This document shows positions 13,826 through 23,700 of a stretch of DNA of 64,000 nucleotides, in pieces (position 1 is the stretch's first letter; every line of letters starts with the position of its first letter). The position numbers were made by a program, and so were the translations under genes. Source of the stretch: Colias croceus (taxonomy: Eukaryota > Arthropoda > Insecta > Lepidoptera > Pieridae); the NCBI RefSeq assembly GCF_905220415.1, contig NC_059550.1, positions 10,480,501-10,544,500 on the forward strand, written 5' to 3'. The notes under the pieces were generated by a model that ran no database searches, had not been told where the DNA came from, and worked only from the letters and a program-made list of their open reading frames with translations.

Positions 13826-14030
13826 TCCTACTAATATTATAAATATGCGAAAGTTTGTGAGGATGTGTGTGTGTGTGTTTGTTACTCTTTCACGCAAATA
13901 CTACTGAACCGATTACAATGAAATTTAGCACACATATAGAAGGTAACTTGGATTAACACATAGAGTAGGTTTTATCCCGGAAATCCCACGGGAACGGGAA
14001 CTATGCGGGTTTTCCTTTGAAAAAATCTAG
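13826..14030 (+). mobile_element. nested Helitron-like element, family A
   Basis: It begins TCCTACTAATATTATAAA and carries a short (TG) run, then ctactgaaccgattacaatg and atcccacgggaacggg. It ends aaaaaatCTAG before T. It lacks the gggcgaagcc hairpin found in other copies, so its 3' end is partly deleted. Confidence 0.6.
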
Positions 14031-14088
14031 TTGTAATATATTTAAATAAACAGATATGGTACTAATATTTTTTTTTTCTTTTCATTAG

Positions 14089-14290
14089 TCAAACTCAAAC
14101 TCAAACTCAAACATTCATTTATTCAATTAGACTACTATTTAGTAGCACTTTCGAATCGTCATTACATAACTAAGTATTTTTAACATTTACCACCGATTCG
14201 GAAAGCAGTATCTATGGAGAAGAATCGGCAAGAAACTCCATAGTTGCTCTTTTAAAATCATGTCAATATTACATAATATGTAACTTATAT
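14089..14290 (-). mobile_element. 3' end fragment of a LINE
   Basis: The plus strand begins with tcaaactcaaactcaaac, which on the minus strand is a short tandem tail (GTTTGA units). It follows a segment containing ccgattcggaaagcagtat on the plus strand. The arrangement, a non-coding 3' end closed by a 6-bp tandem tail, mirrors the end of the LINE at 63138-63189. No coding part is present. Confidence 0.5.
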
Positions 14291-15090
14291 CTAACTTATA
14301 CATAAGTCGTAATTAATTACCTTATTCTTTTTAATGTACTCAATAGAGTACGTTTAATTTGTTGCTCCGCTCTCCCCTCCACGTTTTTCTATCTGTTCGA
14401 GATCCCTACTGCTATTTTTATACATAGGTATCTTTGAAAACTATTCCTATATGTCTACTCGAATAAAAAAATTAATTTTTCATAACATTTTTTTAAACAA
14501 TGAAACAATGGAATGCACAAAAAAATTTGGGTAAACATTGCAATTTATAGTTTGAAAAACAATATCCCACATCGATCATATTAATTCATTCACTATAACT
14601 CTAATCCGAGGTTATACGGTTTTGAATGCTCCAGGCACTCCACTACCATTGTCAACTAAAAAATTTTGTGCGTTTGTGCCTTAAGTATGCTATTTTAAAG
14701 CATAATATAATGTTTTATTGTATTGAGAAGAAATAAACAACTTAGTATGCCTGTATGGAGTTTTAGTGGTACAAGATAAATTCATTTATATAAGATCAAT
14801 GACACACCGGACAATGCGGTACAAGATATTTTATTGAATCGAAACATTCTATGCTCTGGTTTAAGTAACAAATTAAACATAATAGACATTATTGCTTTGC
14901 AGTAACAGGTTATTTATTTCCGTCTCCACGTAATTAACATTACAAATGCACAAAGAAATGTACGACTGCGAGAAATGTTGTGATAGTTAGGGCAGGGCGG
15001 GTGCATTCATCCGTGACGGGCCTTAAGCAACTGCGGTGCACACAAAAGTGCTCGAACTGTGTCCCGCGCGCCACTAGTTGGCATGCCGCG

Positions 15091-17154
15091 ATGCCGCGCG
15101 CGCTGCTCCTGCTCACGCTGCTGGCGGCCGCCCGCGCCGCCGACGTCTTCCTCATCGCCGACACCGCCAACCAGACGCTCGCCATCGCCGACGCCGTCAA
15201 CGAGACCATCGCCGACGCTACTGACATCGTCCTGGGCGACGGCAACGACACCCTCACCGATGGAGACCACGAACCTATCGTGCGGAAGAAGCGGACATTC
15301 GGCGACATCGTGTTTAGAGGATTGGCTGATGTTCTCGGGTACAATGTGGCGAGGAAGCCACCGCAAGCTTTTGCCTTCCCGCCGCCGGTTGCTCCTGTGC
15401 CAGGGATAGATACGCCTCTACAGGCGGCAGCGGGTGCAGCTCCAGCCCCAGCCCCGGCTGCTCCCGCTGCCCCGCCGTGCGCGGCTCCGCGAGCAGCAGC
15501 CCCGCCCCCCTGCCGGGCGCGACAACCGCCCCCACCGCCACAACCTAAAGCTCGCCCTCCCCCATGTCCCAAACCTAGAGCCGCCCCGAAGCCTAAACCG
15601 ACGCAACCGCCGCCGCCTCCCCCTCCCCCCTGCGCGTCCCCGCGCGCGAACCCGACCACCGCTGCTCCTTGTGGTGCCCCAGCTCAACCTAAAGCAGATT
15701 CTAATCTTGAAACGATCACTTCCAACTTGCGCTTCAACTTTAACTTCAACCGCGCTTTAGCCACTCCCGCTCCTGCGGCCAATGATGATATTGCAGAAGA
15801 GGAAGCGCCGCTAGAACAACCCGTCCTCCCCGTCGCACCCATAGCGATCCAACCTCGCGCAGCTAAACTGCCCCCACCGGCTCCGCGCAATCCACGCGTG
15901 TACGTGGATGCGTTTGTCGTTCGCGATGGAGTTCCGCAAAGAGTGCACACCATTGACGCTAAAAATATAAATAGAGCACAAGTCGCCGACGACGACTATC
16001 TCTTCGACGTCGAAGATGAACCACAAAATGAGGAGGGCCAACAGGATCAACTGTATGATGACTACGGGGATGCGCAGGAACTTCGCGATCGTTCTAAAGC
16101 TGTACGCGAATTCGGTACCGCCGTCGATCAGTTTTGGGCTCAAAAACAGAAACCTAAGAAAAAACTGCCACTTAATGATTACAGGAAAGTTCATTTCGGC
16201 GACCGAGACTTAGGAAATCAACTTCGCCGCAGGAATGATGATGATTCAGAAAATTTCCAGCGAGAACGACCGAAAGCAAATCGTGCTCCTTCACCAGCAC
16301 CAGATGACGCAGAGAGCGAGGAGGAAAGCGAGGTCACCACTACGACACAAGATCCACGCCGTAAGCTAAAGCCACGCGTGCTACCACCCACTGAACACAA
16401 CCCCAATCAAATTGACACGGTCACGGTTCGAGTGCCACCTATCTACAAAGAAAAACGGCCTAAAAAACTACACAGAGAAAGACCGGAAGCTCCGGATCGC
16501 GATGAAGATAGCGCGGAGGAGACTCCTAGAGACGAATATCAAGAACATGACTCTGATGCCGATAGTGAACAGAGTGCACAAGTTGAGCGAACGGAAGCTC
16601 CAAAGCGTCGACGTCGTCGTAAGAAGAGCAGACGAGTTCGATCCACCTACAGTCAAGCTTATACGGCCGGTGATTACGACTACTATGGAAAAAAGCTCCC
16701 GATATCCGAAGAGGAAGAACATTACAAATCATTAACCATTCCACCGCCCACGAAAGACGCAGATGTAGCGAGGCTCGAGGCGGCCGAAGATGAGGGTCAT
16801 TTCCTCGATGACCATGAGAGACTTCGCGAAGACCCCGAGCGGATACAGGAAAAGAAAAAGAAAACTAAAAAAGAAGTCGCAGAAGAAAGCAGGCGCGTGG
16901 AAGACAGAGAACGCGCCGACGAATCGGAGAGATCAGACGAGAGCGAGCGATCCAGCGAGGATACAGAACGAGCGAGCGAGGGGGAGCGGTCAGACTCCAG
17001 CGAACGATCCGACAAACTGAGCCCCAACGCCAGAGTCCACGAAACGGGATACAAGAGCAACTATGTACGAGCCACCAACGTCCAGGTCGAAGACGATCAG
17101 CCGAAAGTTTCCGTTGTTAAGAGAAAAAACAAAACCCTTAAAAGTAAGCCGTAA
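15091..17154 (+). CDS. secreted proline-rich and highly charged protein (687 aa)
   Basis: I chose the ATG at 15091 because it opens a typical signal peptide (MPRALLLLTLLAAARAAD). The frame stays open upstream to 14980 but without an ATG. After the signal come three N-glycosylation sequons (N27, N37, N52) and an RKKR basic site at 65-68 that looks like a proprotein-convertase site. Next is a short segment TFGDIVFRGLADVLGYN, then an Ala/Pro-rich region with polyproline runs and five spaced cysteines (about residues 120-210). The rest is dominated by Asp/Glu and Lys/Arg, ending in Ser-Glu-Arg repeats (SERSDESERSSED). The protein is probably extracellular and disordered. The whole coding region is one exon. 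A good acceptor (gctttgcag) at 14902 suggests a spliced 5' UTR. I do not recognise the family. Minus-strand frames across it are composition shadows. Confidence 0.75.
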   Translation: MPRALLLLTLLAAARAADVFLIADTANQTLAIADAVNETIADATDIVLGDGNDTLTDGDHEPIVRKKRTFGDIVFRGLADVLGYNVARKPPQAFAFPPPVAPVPGIDTPLQAAAGAAPAPAPAAPAAPPCAAPRAAAPPPCRARQPPPPPQPKARPPPCPKPRAAPKPKPTQPPPPPPPPCASPRANPTTAAPCGAPAQPKADSNLETITSNLRFNFNFNRALATPAPAANDDIAEEEAPLEQPVLPVAPIAIQPRAAKLPPPAPRNPRVYVDAFVVRDGVPQRVHTIDAKNINRAQVADDDYLFDVEDEPQNEEGQQDQLYDDYGDAQELRDRSKAVREFGTAVDQFWAQKQKPKKKLPLNDYRKVHFGDRDLGNQLRRRNDDDSENFQRERPKANRAPSPAPDDAESEEESEVTTTTQDPRRKLKPRVLPPTEHNPNQIDTVTVRVPPIYKEKRPKKLHRERPEAPDRDEDSAEETPRDEYQEHDSDADSEQSAQVERTEAPKRRRRRKKSRRVRSTYSQAYTAGDYDYYGKKLPISEEEEHYKSLTIPPPTKDADVARLEAAEDEGHFLDDHERLREDPERIQEKKKKTKKEVAEESRRVEDRERADESERSDESERSSEDTERASEGERSDSSERSDKLSPNARVHETGYKSNYVRATNVQVEDDQPKVSVVKRKNKTLKSKP

Positions 17155-17336
17155 ACCGCGCCTTGCCCCGACCGGGCACCCGCCATAATTGTAATTATTT
17201 ATTGTTTCCGAATAGATTGTGATCGTTTCGAAAGCCCTGAAAACGGCGACCTGTGATTTAGTTCTGTACATAATGTTATTCTTAAAATCTTGTATTTTTA
17301 TATTTAGTTAAGAAAATTGTATAAATTAAGTTTCTT

Positions 17337-17342
17337 AATAAA
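17337..17342 (+). terminator. polyadenylation signal of the 15091 gene
   Basis: AATAAA lies about 180 bases after the stop codon, at a usual distance for an insect 3' UTR. Confidence 0.6.
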
Positions 17343-18132
17343 TTTCGACAAATCGATTTCATTATTTGCATCGGAGGCGTCGAAGGGGGCGCTGGGGCGT
17401 GAAATGCGATTTGCACAAGGCGACGTCTCGCAGTGGGTCAAGGTCCGCAGACGCAATAGAAATCAGACTAGCGGTCAGCGGTCAATACCTCCCGCGACAA
17501 AAACACCGCACATTTCCTCTTGCTAACCAATTGCTATTGAACCCATGGCTACATTACTTTCTTCGACATGTAATCAACTTTTCATCATCAACTTATAATC
17601 TAACAACCCGATGTGTAGATAGATGACCGTGTAGTTTGTAAATTATTTATATTTTTAATAATAAAAGAAATTATATGAATAGCTTTTTAATTCCAAAATT
17701 CACTCTTTGCCGATTTTATAAGAAGTCGCTTGTTTCAATAATATATTAATAATCTATGAATCATACACTATCTTAACGATGTTAAACATTAAATATTTTC
17801 ATAGATTAACATTATTTTTTCAACGTATTCTTTTAAAAGAGCTTATGTAGTGTGCAACATACAAGTTAATATACAGAGAAGAGTAACATAAATGCATGCA
17901 TAGGGTAAAGTAATATGGCAAACGCATGGCTAAAATTATCTGAAAACATTCTTATATCGAACGTCCAACTTTAAAGAGTATCTTATTGCTATTTACTAAG
18001 GTATTTATTCTAAATTTAATATTGTAGCGAGACTGATTACAATTTGCTATTTCAAAGAAATATCACAACAGATCAAGCAATTGAACTTGTCAGTTCTCTT
18101 AAAAATAAACAAATACTCATTTCTTGCAAATA
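17343..18132. other. intergenic stretch
   Basis: A G+C-rich patch at about 17365-17520 is open in two plus-strand frames, but it has no signal peptide, domain or splice context and I do not call it. The remainder is AT-rich with nothing recognisable. Confidence 0.4.
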
Positions 18133-18135
18133 TTA

Positions 18136-19948
18136 GTGCTGATTTACACAGGGTCAGTAACTGACTACTAATTCGAGGCAAATCAGTGCTGACCCGAAAA
18201 AAAACCCTGTGTAAACCATCGAGATATATGTACTACGTACTAGAGAGGTTATTCCAAACAAAAACATTGCGCGCGGCCGATGTGGTGGGGTACGTGTGGA
18301 ACGAGCGAGGCGTGGCTTCAAGTTCAAAGATTAAGCAATGCGTGCAGATGCGACACATTGTGCAATCTGTTTACTTGGTACTATCTGGTGGTACTGTTAC
18401 TGGGGAATTAATAAAAAGAGGATTTTATATTAAACTATGTATTTTAATTTCCTTTAAATAATATCAATTTAGTAAGCTTTTGTCGTTTTGTGTAGTAATC
18501 AATAGTTTTATCAGTTTTTGCTTCATGATGTAATCGAATTTTGGAGTATTGGTTTATAATAGCCCTAATTAAATGGATACGATGATTGAATGTTGATGGC
18601 GTTTACGTATAAGAAACTCACATTTTGAAAAAGCTCACGTGAGATTCGAGGATGGGGGAGGGGGTTGAATAAAATCTCACGACATCTCACCAGGGGGGGA
18701 GGGAGGGGCAGAAAATTTAAAAAACCACCTCACGTAATTTATGGACGCCCCCTTACTCGATCACAATTTTTGTAACGAATGTGAAAGACGAAACAATAAA
18801 TACGCAAAGCGGCTTTTACTATAAACGGAACTACATTTAAAAATATACTTTATTTATTGAGTTATAAGGTTGCTTCCATTCTGTTTATTTACATTCTCAA
18901 AAACATCAATCGCCGCAAGGGCGGCTTGGGACAAAGGCGGCTTGTGTCAAAGGCCTCGGCGATATCATTTAAGAACATAATATTACGTACTTTAGGCAAA
19001 CTTGTAATAAGATCTATTTTACTTTCTTATTAGTCCATTTGACAAGGATATTGGGTAAGATACCTATTGGAATAATTTTATTATTATGTATGTACTTATT
19101 AAATCCGCGAATAATAAAAATTTTTACATTCGAATATAGAAATTGGGTCGCATTTTTTTAATCCGCGAATAGTGAAAACGCGAATAAAGGAAGCGCGATT
19201 AAGGAACTTTTACTGTATTAGTTTCTGTGAATGTTGTGTTTATTTGTAATTGTTGTGCATAATAATTTATAAATACTATTGGAACAACTGTTGATGAACC
19301 TTTTTTTAATAAATAAAAATAGGTAAATAAATAAATATTACTTAATATAACCTACCGTTTTACTTTGCGTAGTTGGGTAAAAGTATAAATATTTAGGTAC
19401 TACACCACGGTATTCTTTCATATTGTATATTCATAGTTAAAAAATCCAGTTACATTTTTTTAACACTCATCGATAGTGTCACGTCTGTGCTGTTAGTCTA
19501 TGAAAAATGGCGCGAAACGCAGAACGCGTGGTGATTTTTCGCAAAATGATAACAATATTAGTAAAATGCATGACTTACTCATAATAAGGAAACTTACTGG
19601 TGAAAAGTCACTCCTCGGGATTTGTTTGTATTATGGGAACTGTTAAAACAATATTTTAGCACACACGAAGGCATTTTGAACAGAGCAATAACACGTGTTG
19701 ACGCGGCAAGCGTCCGGCACAGACTAAAGAGACTTGTGATTCTTGCCTCTAGCTCGTGTTAAAGAGAGTGTAGTAGCGATCGCCTCTCTAGTACGTAGTA
19801 CATATATCTCGATGGTGTAAACAGATTTGAAGTCAGTACAGAGGCTTGAAGTCTAAGTAAACAGTTAAAGTCAGTCGCGGCGCCGAATTTCGGCGCCGCG
19901 ACTGACTTTAACTGTTGACTTGTCTACTGACCCTGTGTAAATCAGCAC
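18136..19948. mobile_element. non-autonomous DNA transposon with TTA target duplication
   Basis: The left end GTGCTGATTTACACAGGGTC and the right end are reverse complements over about 24 bases. The element is bracketed by TTA at 18133-18135 and 19949-19951. A second inverted pair just inside (around catcgagatatatgtactac, left near 18217 and right near 19805) makes the subterminal region a mirror. A three-base TTA duplication is characteristic of the PIF/Harbinger superfamily, which is my best guess. The interior has no transposase, so the element would need one in trans. A 55-bp perfect palindrome lies near its right end. Confidence 0.65.
19861..19915. repeat. perfect 27-bp-arm palindrome
   Basis: Two exactly complementary 27-base arms are separated by a single T. 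The centre is G+C-rich (gcggcgccgaa) and the outer part reads acagttaaagtcagtc. It lies inside the right end of the TTA-flanked transposon, 33 bases from its terminus, and would form a very stable hairpin. Confidence 0.9.
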
Positions 19949-20370
19949 TTAGACTAGCTGATCCACGCAACATCGTCCGCTACCAAATATTTATTTATAC
20001 ATATAATATTTAAAGATTTTTATTGGTAATAGTTTTTACTATCGTTCGAAGAATAATCGTCTACAAATAGACCATCTAGTTGTTTCTGAAATTGGCGTAT
20101 AGAACAATCAAATGCTTCATATTATTAGATATGAATATTAACACTATTGAATTAGAATAAGTGAATTGTAAATTCTTTTGAAAATAAAGAAACTAAACCT
20201 AGATATACATTGAATAAGCAGACTACGAATACATAATAGACACATAGACACCCATAGACAATAACAATAATAATATGCTGTCCTACTATTATTTTCTACT
20301 CATTCATGAAACTAAATATTATTGAATTTGATATTTTTGGTTTTATGGCATTCAAATGCTTTATAAATAT

Positions 20371-20537
20371 AAATTTATAAAGAATAGAAAAAATTCGTTC
20401 ACGAGGCGGGACTCGAACCCGCATCCTTTCGCGCCAAACCGGGGCGGATGCCTGACCAATTCGTGACCCGCCAGAGCGAAAGGTTGCGTGTTCGAGTCCC
20501 GCCTCGTGATCGAATTTTTCTATTCTTTATAAATTTA
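20371..20537. repeat. long hairpin built from tRNA-like sequence
   Basis: Arms of about 62 bases (20371-20432 and 20476-20537) are near-perfect reverse complements around a 43-base loop. Each arm holds a B-box-like segment (gttcgagtcccgcctcgtga) and a tail with ttctattctttataaattta. On the minus strand, 20399-20466 can be drawn as a degenerate cloverleaf: acceptor TCACGAA with CTCGTGA, a perfect T arm GCGGG-TTCGAGT-CCCGC, and a weak anticodon arm. The anticodon loop lacks the usual U33, so I do not call a working tRNA. It may be a tRNA-derived foldback element. Confidence 0.7.
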
Positions 20538-20731
20538 TAGTAAATATTATTTTAAAAAATATATGAAAATGTTTCAAGCACACAACATTACAGCGTGCAT
20601 GGGTGTAATAAAAAATGTCATAACATTACCTGCCACAAATTTCAAATAAAAATTGTAAATTGAGAATAATTTATTTAAATAAATGACTAGATAACACAAC
20701 CTTATTAAATATAATAACTAATCTATGTTTA

Positions 20732-20752
20732 TCACCCGGATGCCATCGACTC
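20732..20752 (-). CDS. zinc-finger gene, possible last coding exon
   Basis: The acceptor TTATTTACAG is followed in the required phase by six codons (ESMASG) and TGA, with AATAAA candidates within about 80 bases downstream on the minus strand. The exon is so short that chance cannot be excluded. Confidence 0.4.
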   Translation of the reverse strand, partial: ESMASG

Positions 20753-23700
20753 CTGTAAATAAATGCAAAAAAATAAGTTATAACACATATTATAATAACC
20801 TAACCTAATTTATTAGAGAATCAATTTTTAATAAGATGTGTGAAAGTTTTAACTTTTAAGTTATTGGCTACTTCAAAAAAACCGAAATAATTTGTATGAA
20901 AATATGCAACTTAAAACAACTTACAATTTAAATCTCCAACTATCCGAAAAAGTATAAACCTAGCACAACGCCACTTCATATTCTTCACTTTCAATCAATG
21001 TAAAAACACCACATATCCAAAAAATATACAGATTCGAAACTAAATCTCGATCAATATCGACTAGAGTTTGGCTAACGAAAGATGAGACTGGCATTTTATT
21101 TCGAAAATTTATATGGCAATTGGCAACACATATAATTACGTAATTGTCATTAAAACCTGAGTTGTTGATGTGTCAAAGTGAAAATTATTTCCGCGATTTT
21201 AGTGATTTCTAATTGAAAACGAGACGAAAACATTGAAATGCGACTTAAAAAAGGTTCTTTTTACTATGATTAGTAAATTTGAAAAGAAACAAGTTGAAAG
21301 AGATGTAGTTTTCAAGGAAAAACAAGAGTGTTTACGTGAAATATCTCAATGCATTGTTAAGTGTGACTTTGATATTTTGATACTATTCATTTTGATTGCA
21401 TTGTTTAATATTTATTATTTTGCAGGTAACATGGACTATACCAATAGTCCAGTTATAAACTATTCAAGCAACAATAACAAAAATTGAATGATCTGTTTCG
21501 TTCAAAATGTTTAAAGACACAAAATCAGTATCTTGACGAGATTTCTTCTATGCCCGGACCATGTTATGTATTCGTGTTGAAGATAGTATAAAAAACGAAA
21601 TGTAATAACTGCAGAAATGGAAGGGTTCATAATAAGAGTCAGAGATAATGATAATGATTCTTACTATTCACTCGCGGTTGAATTTTTGGATTTAATATGA
21701 TTATATTGATTAAAAAACAAAATTTCATTTTTTATTGTGTTTTTTCTTGCTTTCATTCGGTGTTCTTTTTTGTCTATCTGTATCACTTAACTGTACTAAG
21801 TATATTACATAAATCAATATTATAAAGATTAAGAGTTTGTTGTTAGTATTTTTTTTACCTTGTTAGCCTTGTTAGCTTGTTAGCCTTGTTTCACCTTGTT
21901 AGTATTTTTTTTGCTCGTAAGAGAAAATAATAAATAAAAGTATTAAAACTATATTTCCAACTATAACCTAAGTTGCCATATGTTGATTTTTTGAATTTGC
22001 CGCCCTTTTCCAGTCTCATCTTTCGTTAGCCAGACAATACATCACCTAGTATCAAAATCGAATGACTAGTTTGTTAAAAAAAATGTTACATCTGTTTCAC
22101 TGATCGATTCTCTTTAGAGACAAGTAGGTGATCAGCCATTTGTGTCCTGCCAGACCGAGAAATTTTTTTTCCTCGTCTCCATCGGGAATCGAACCCAGGA
22201 GGCAGGACCCCTCGGTTTTACGCTCACGCGTTAACCACTGTACCAAGGAGGCGGTCAAAAAAAAGTATATATAGTCGATTGTAAACTTCAATTTATCAAT
22301 TGAAAAAAAATGTATAGATTTTAGTATCACTATTTACTGTCACTTGACATTTCGATCAAATACCCATAATATAAAAAATCTGATTTACAAAACTACCTAC
22401 TAAAATAAAGAATCTCACCTGCGTATGTCTCTTCCGCACATGCTTATTCAGCGACTGTTTATGATTGTAGGTGACGTCACACGCCACGCACACATACTTG
22501 CGCACGGGCGGCGCGTGTGTGCGTGCGTGTAACACTAGTGCGCGTGTGTGCGTGAACGCGCGTGTGCACACGGCGCACGTGTGTGTGCGCGCCGCGTGCG
22601 TGCGCATGTGTGCGCTCAGCTTGTTCGTGCTGAACTGTTTGCCGCACGTCGGGCAGATGTAGGGCTTTATACCTGCACATATTAACTGTAGTATTTAAAT
22701 ATGAACGTGTGTGTGTGTGTGTGGAACTCGAAATTCGAATTCACGGGTAGCCGAAAGACTTTTCGTTGCCTAGTGTTGAGTAGTGCCTTTGCCCCCGAGG
22801 TTGCCCAAATAATAAAACCTTTCCTTCAACTGCTTTATTACTCTTCACAATACATAAGTGTTATTTATGCTAGCCGTTATGCACTACTGACTTTAAATTC
22901 TAATAAATCTAAAAAGCGTCGGGGAAACAATGTGGACGCACACATATACAAAAAGCTCGATCAGCGAATTGTACATGTGTGTCCCTACATTATTCCCCCC
23001 CTTTTTAAAAAAAAAAAAAAAATTATACACTCCAAAAAATACAAAGACAAACACAGAAATTACCATAAAATACAAATGAGATAACAATGCAATACTGAAT
23101 ACACATATGAATTCGTAATATTTCATAATGTCACAACAATAAAAATAAGATCTTACATCTAAACGGCTTAGCCTAATTAAAATTGATCGGATTACACTTA
23201 CTATTCACTACAAGAATTTATCCATATGTTACAATTAATACAAGTTTAATAAAAATGCTAAATGAGTGACGATATTATTACCTATGTAATCCGATATAAC
23301 TCACTAAGTAAATAGGTACTAATTATTACAAAAACAGGAAATACTAAATAAGCATCTTCAATGCGTAAAAACAAAACTATCGTATTACTTTATTCTTTCG
23401 CAATAGTTACACAAAAATGTAAAATATGCACAATATAATGTTAATCATATTTATGTAAAACATAAAATGAAATGATTAAACAATAATATGAAACGGTAAA
23501 AACAAATAAAATTACATATTTCAAAACGTTGTATAGTGAACAATTAATATAAAAATTTGTATAAGACGCAATATTACATGTAAACAAATATAAACTTACA
23601 TTCTAAAGAAAATGTATATAACACACAAGTATAATAAATTGAATTACATACAATACAGATAATACTTCTAATTACAGACAATAGCTAAATACTGTGTGAA

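Larger units (their letters stand above)
12446..14643. mobile_element. terminal-inverted-repeat (foldback-like) DNA element with TA target duplication
   Basis: The left arm (about 12446-12610) and right arm (about 14480-14643) are imperfect reverse complements over roughly 165 bases. They start and end with GTGGAGTGCCTGGA and its complement, and each outer end is flanked by TA, the target duplication typical of Tc1/mariner-type insertions. The interior has no transposase frame. It contains a 19-bp minisatellite (12781-13545), a nested Helitron-like element (13826-14030) and a LINE 3' fragment (14089-14290). It is therefore non-autonomous and old enough to have collected insertions. Confidence 0.7.

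Noticed and set aside
14940..15659. 239-codon glycine-rich frame on the minus strand
   Set aside because: It mirrors the Pro/Ala-rich G+C-rich coding exon on plus. It has no signal peptide or domain and its repeats follow from the plus-strand codons.
17366..17626. 86- and 69-codon frames after the 15091 gene
   Set aside because: The G+C-rich patch is open in two frames but shows no signal peptide, domain, start context or splice site.
20399..20466. Functional tRNA gene on the minus strand
   Set aside because: The anticodon loop lacks the invariant U33, the D arm is weak, and the sequence is one arm of a long inverted repeat. It is better read as tRNA-derived.
22471..22662. Plus-strand frame over the zinc-finger exon 5
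   Set aside because: It is the opposite strand of three well-formed C2H2 fingers; its Cys/Val/Arg-rich sequence is a shadow.
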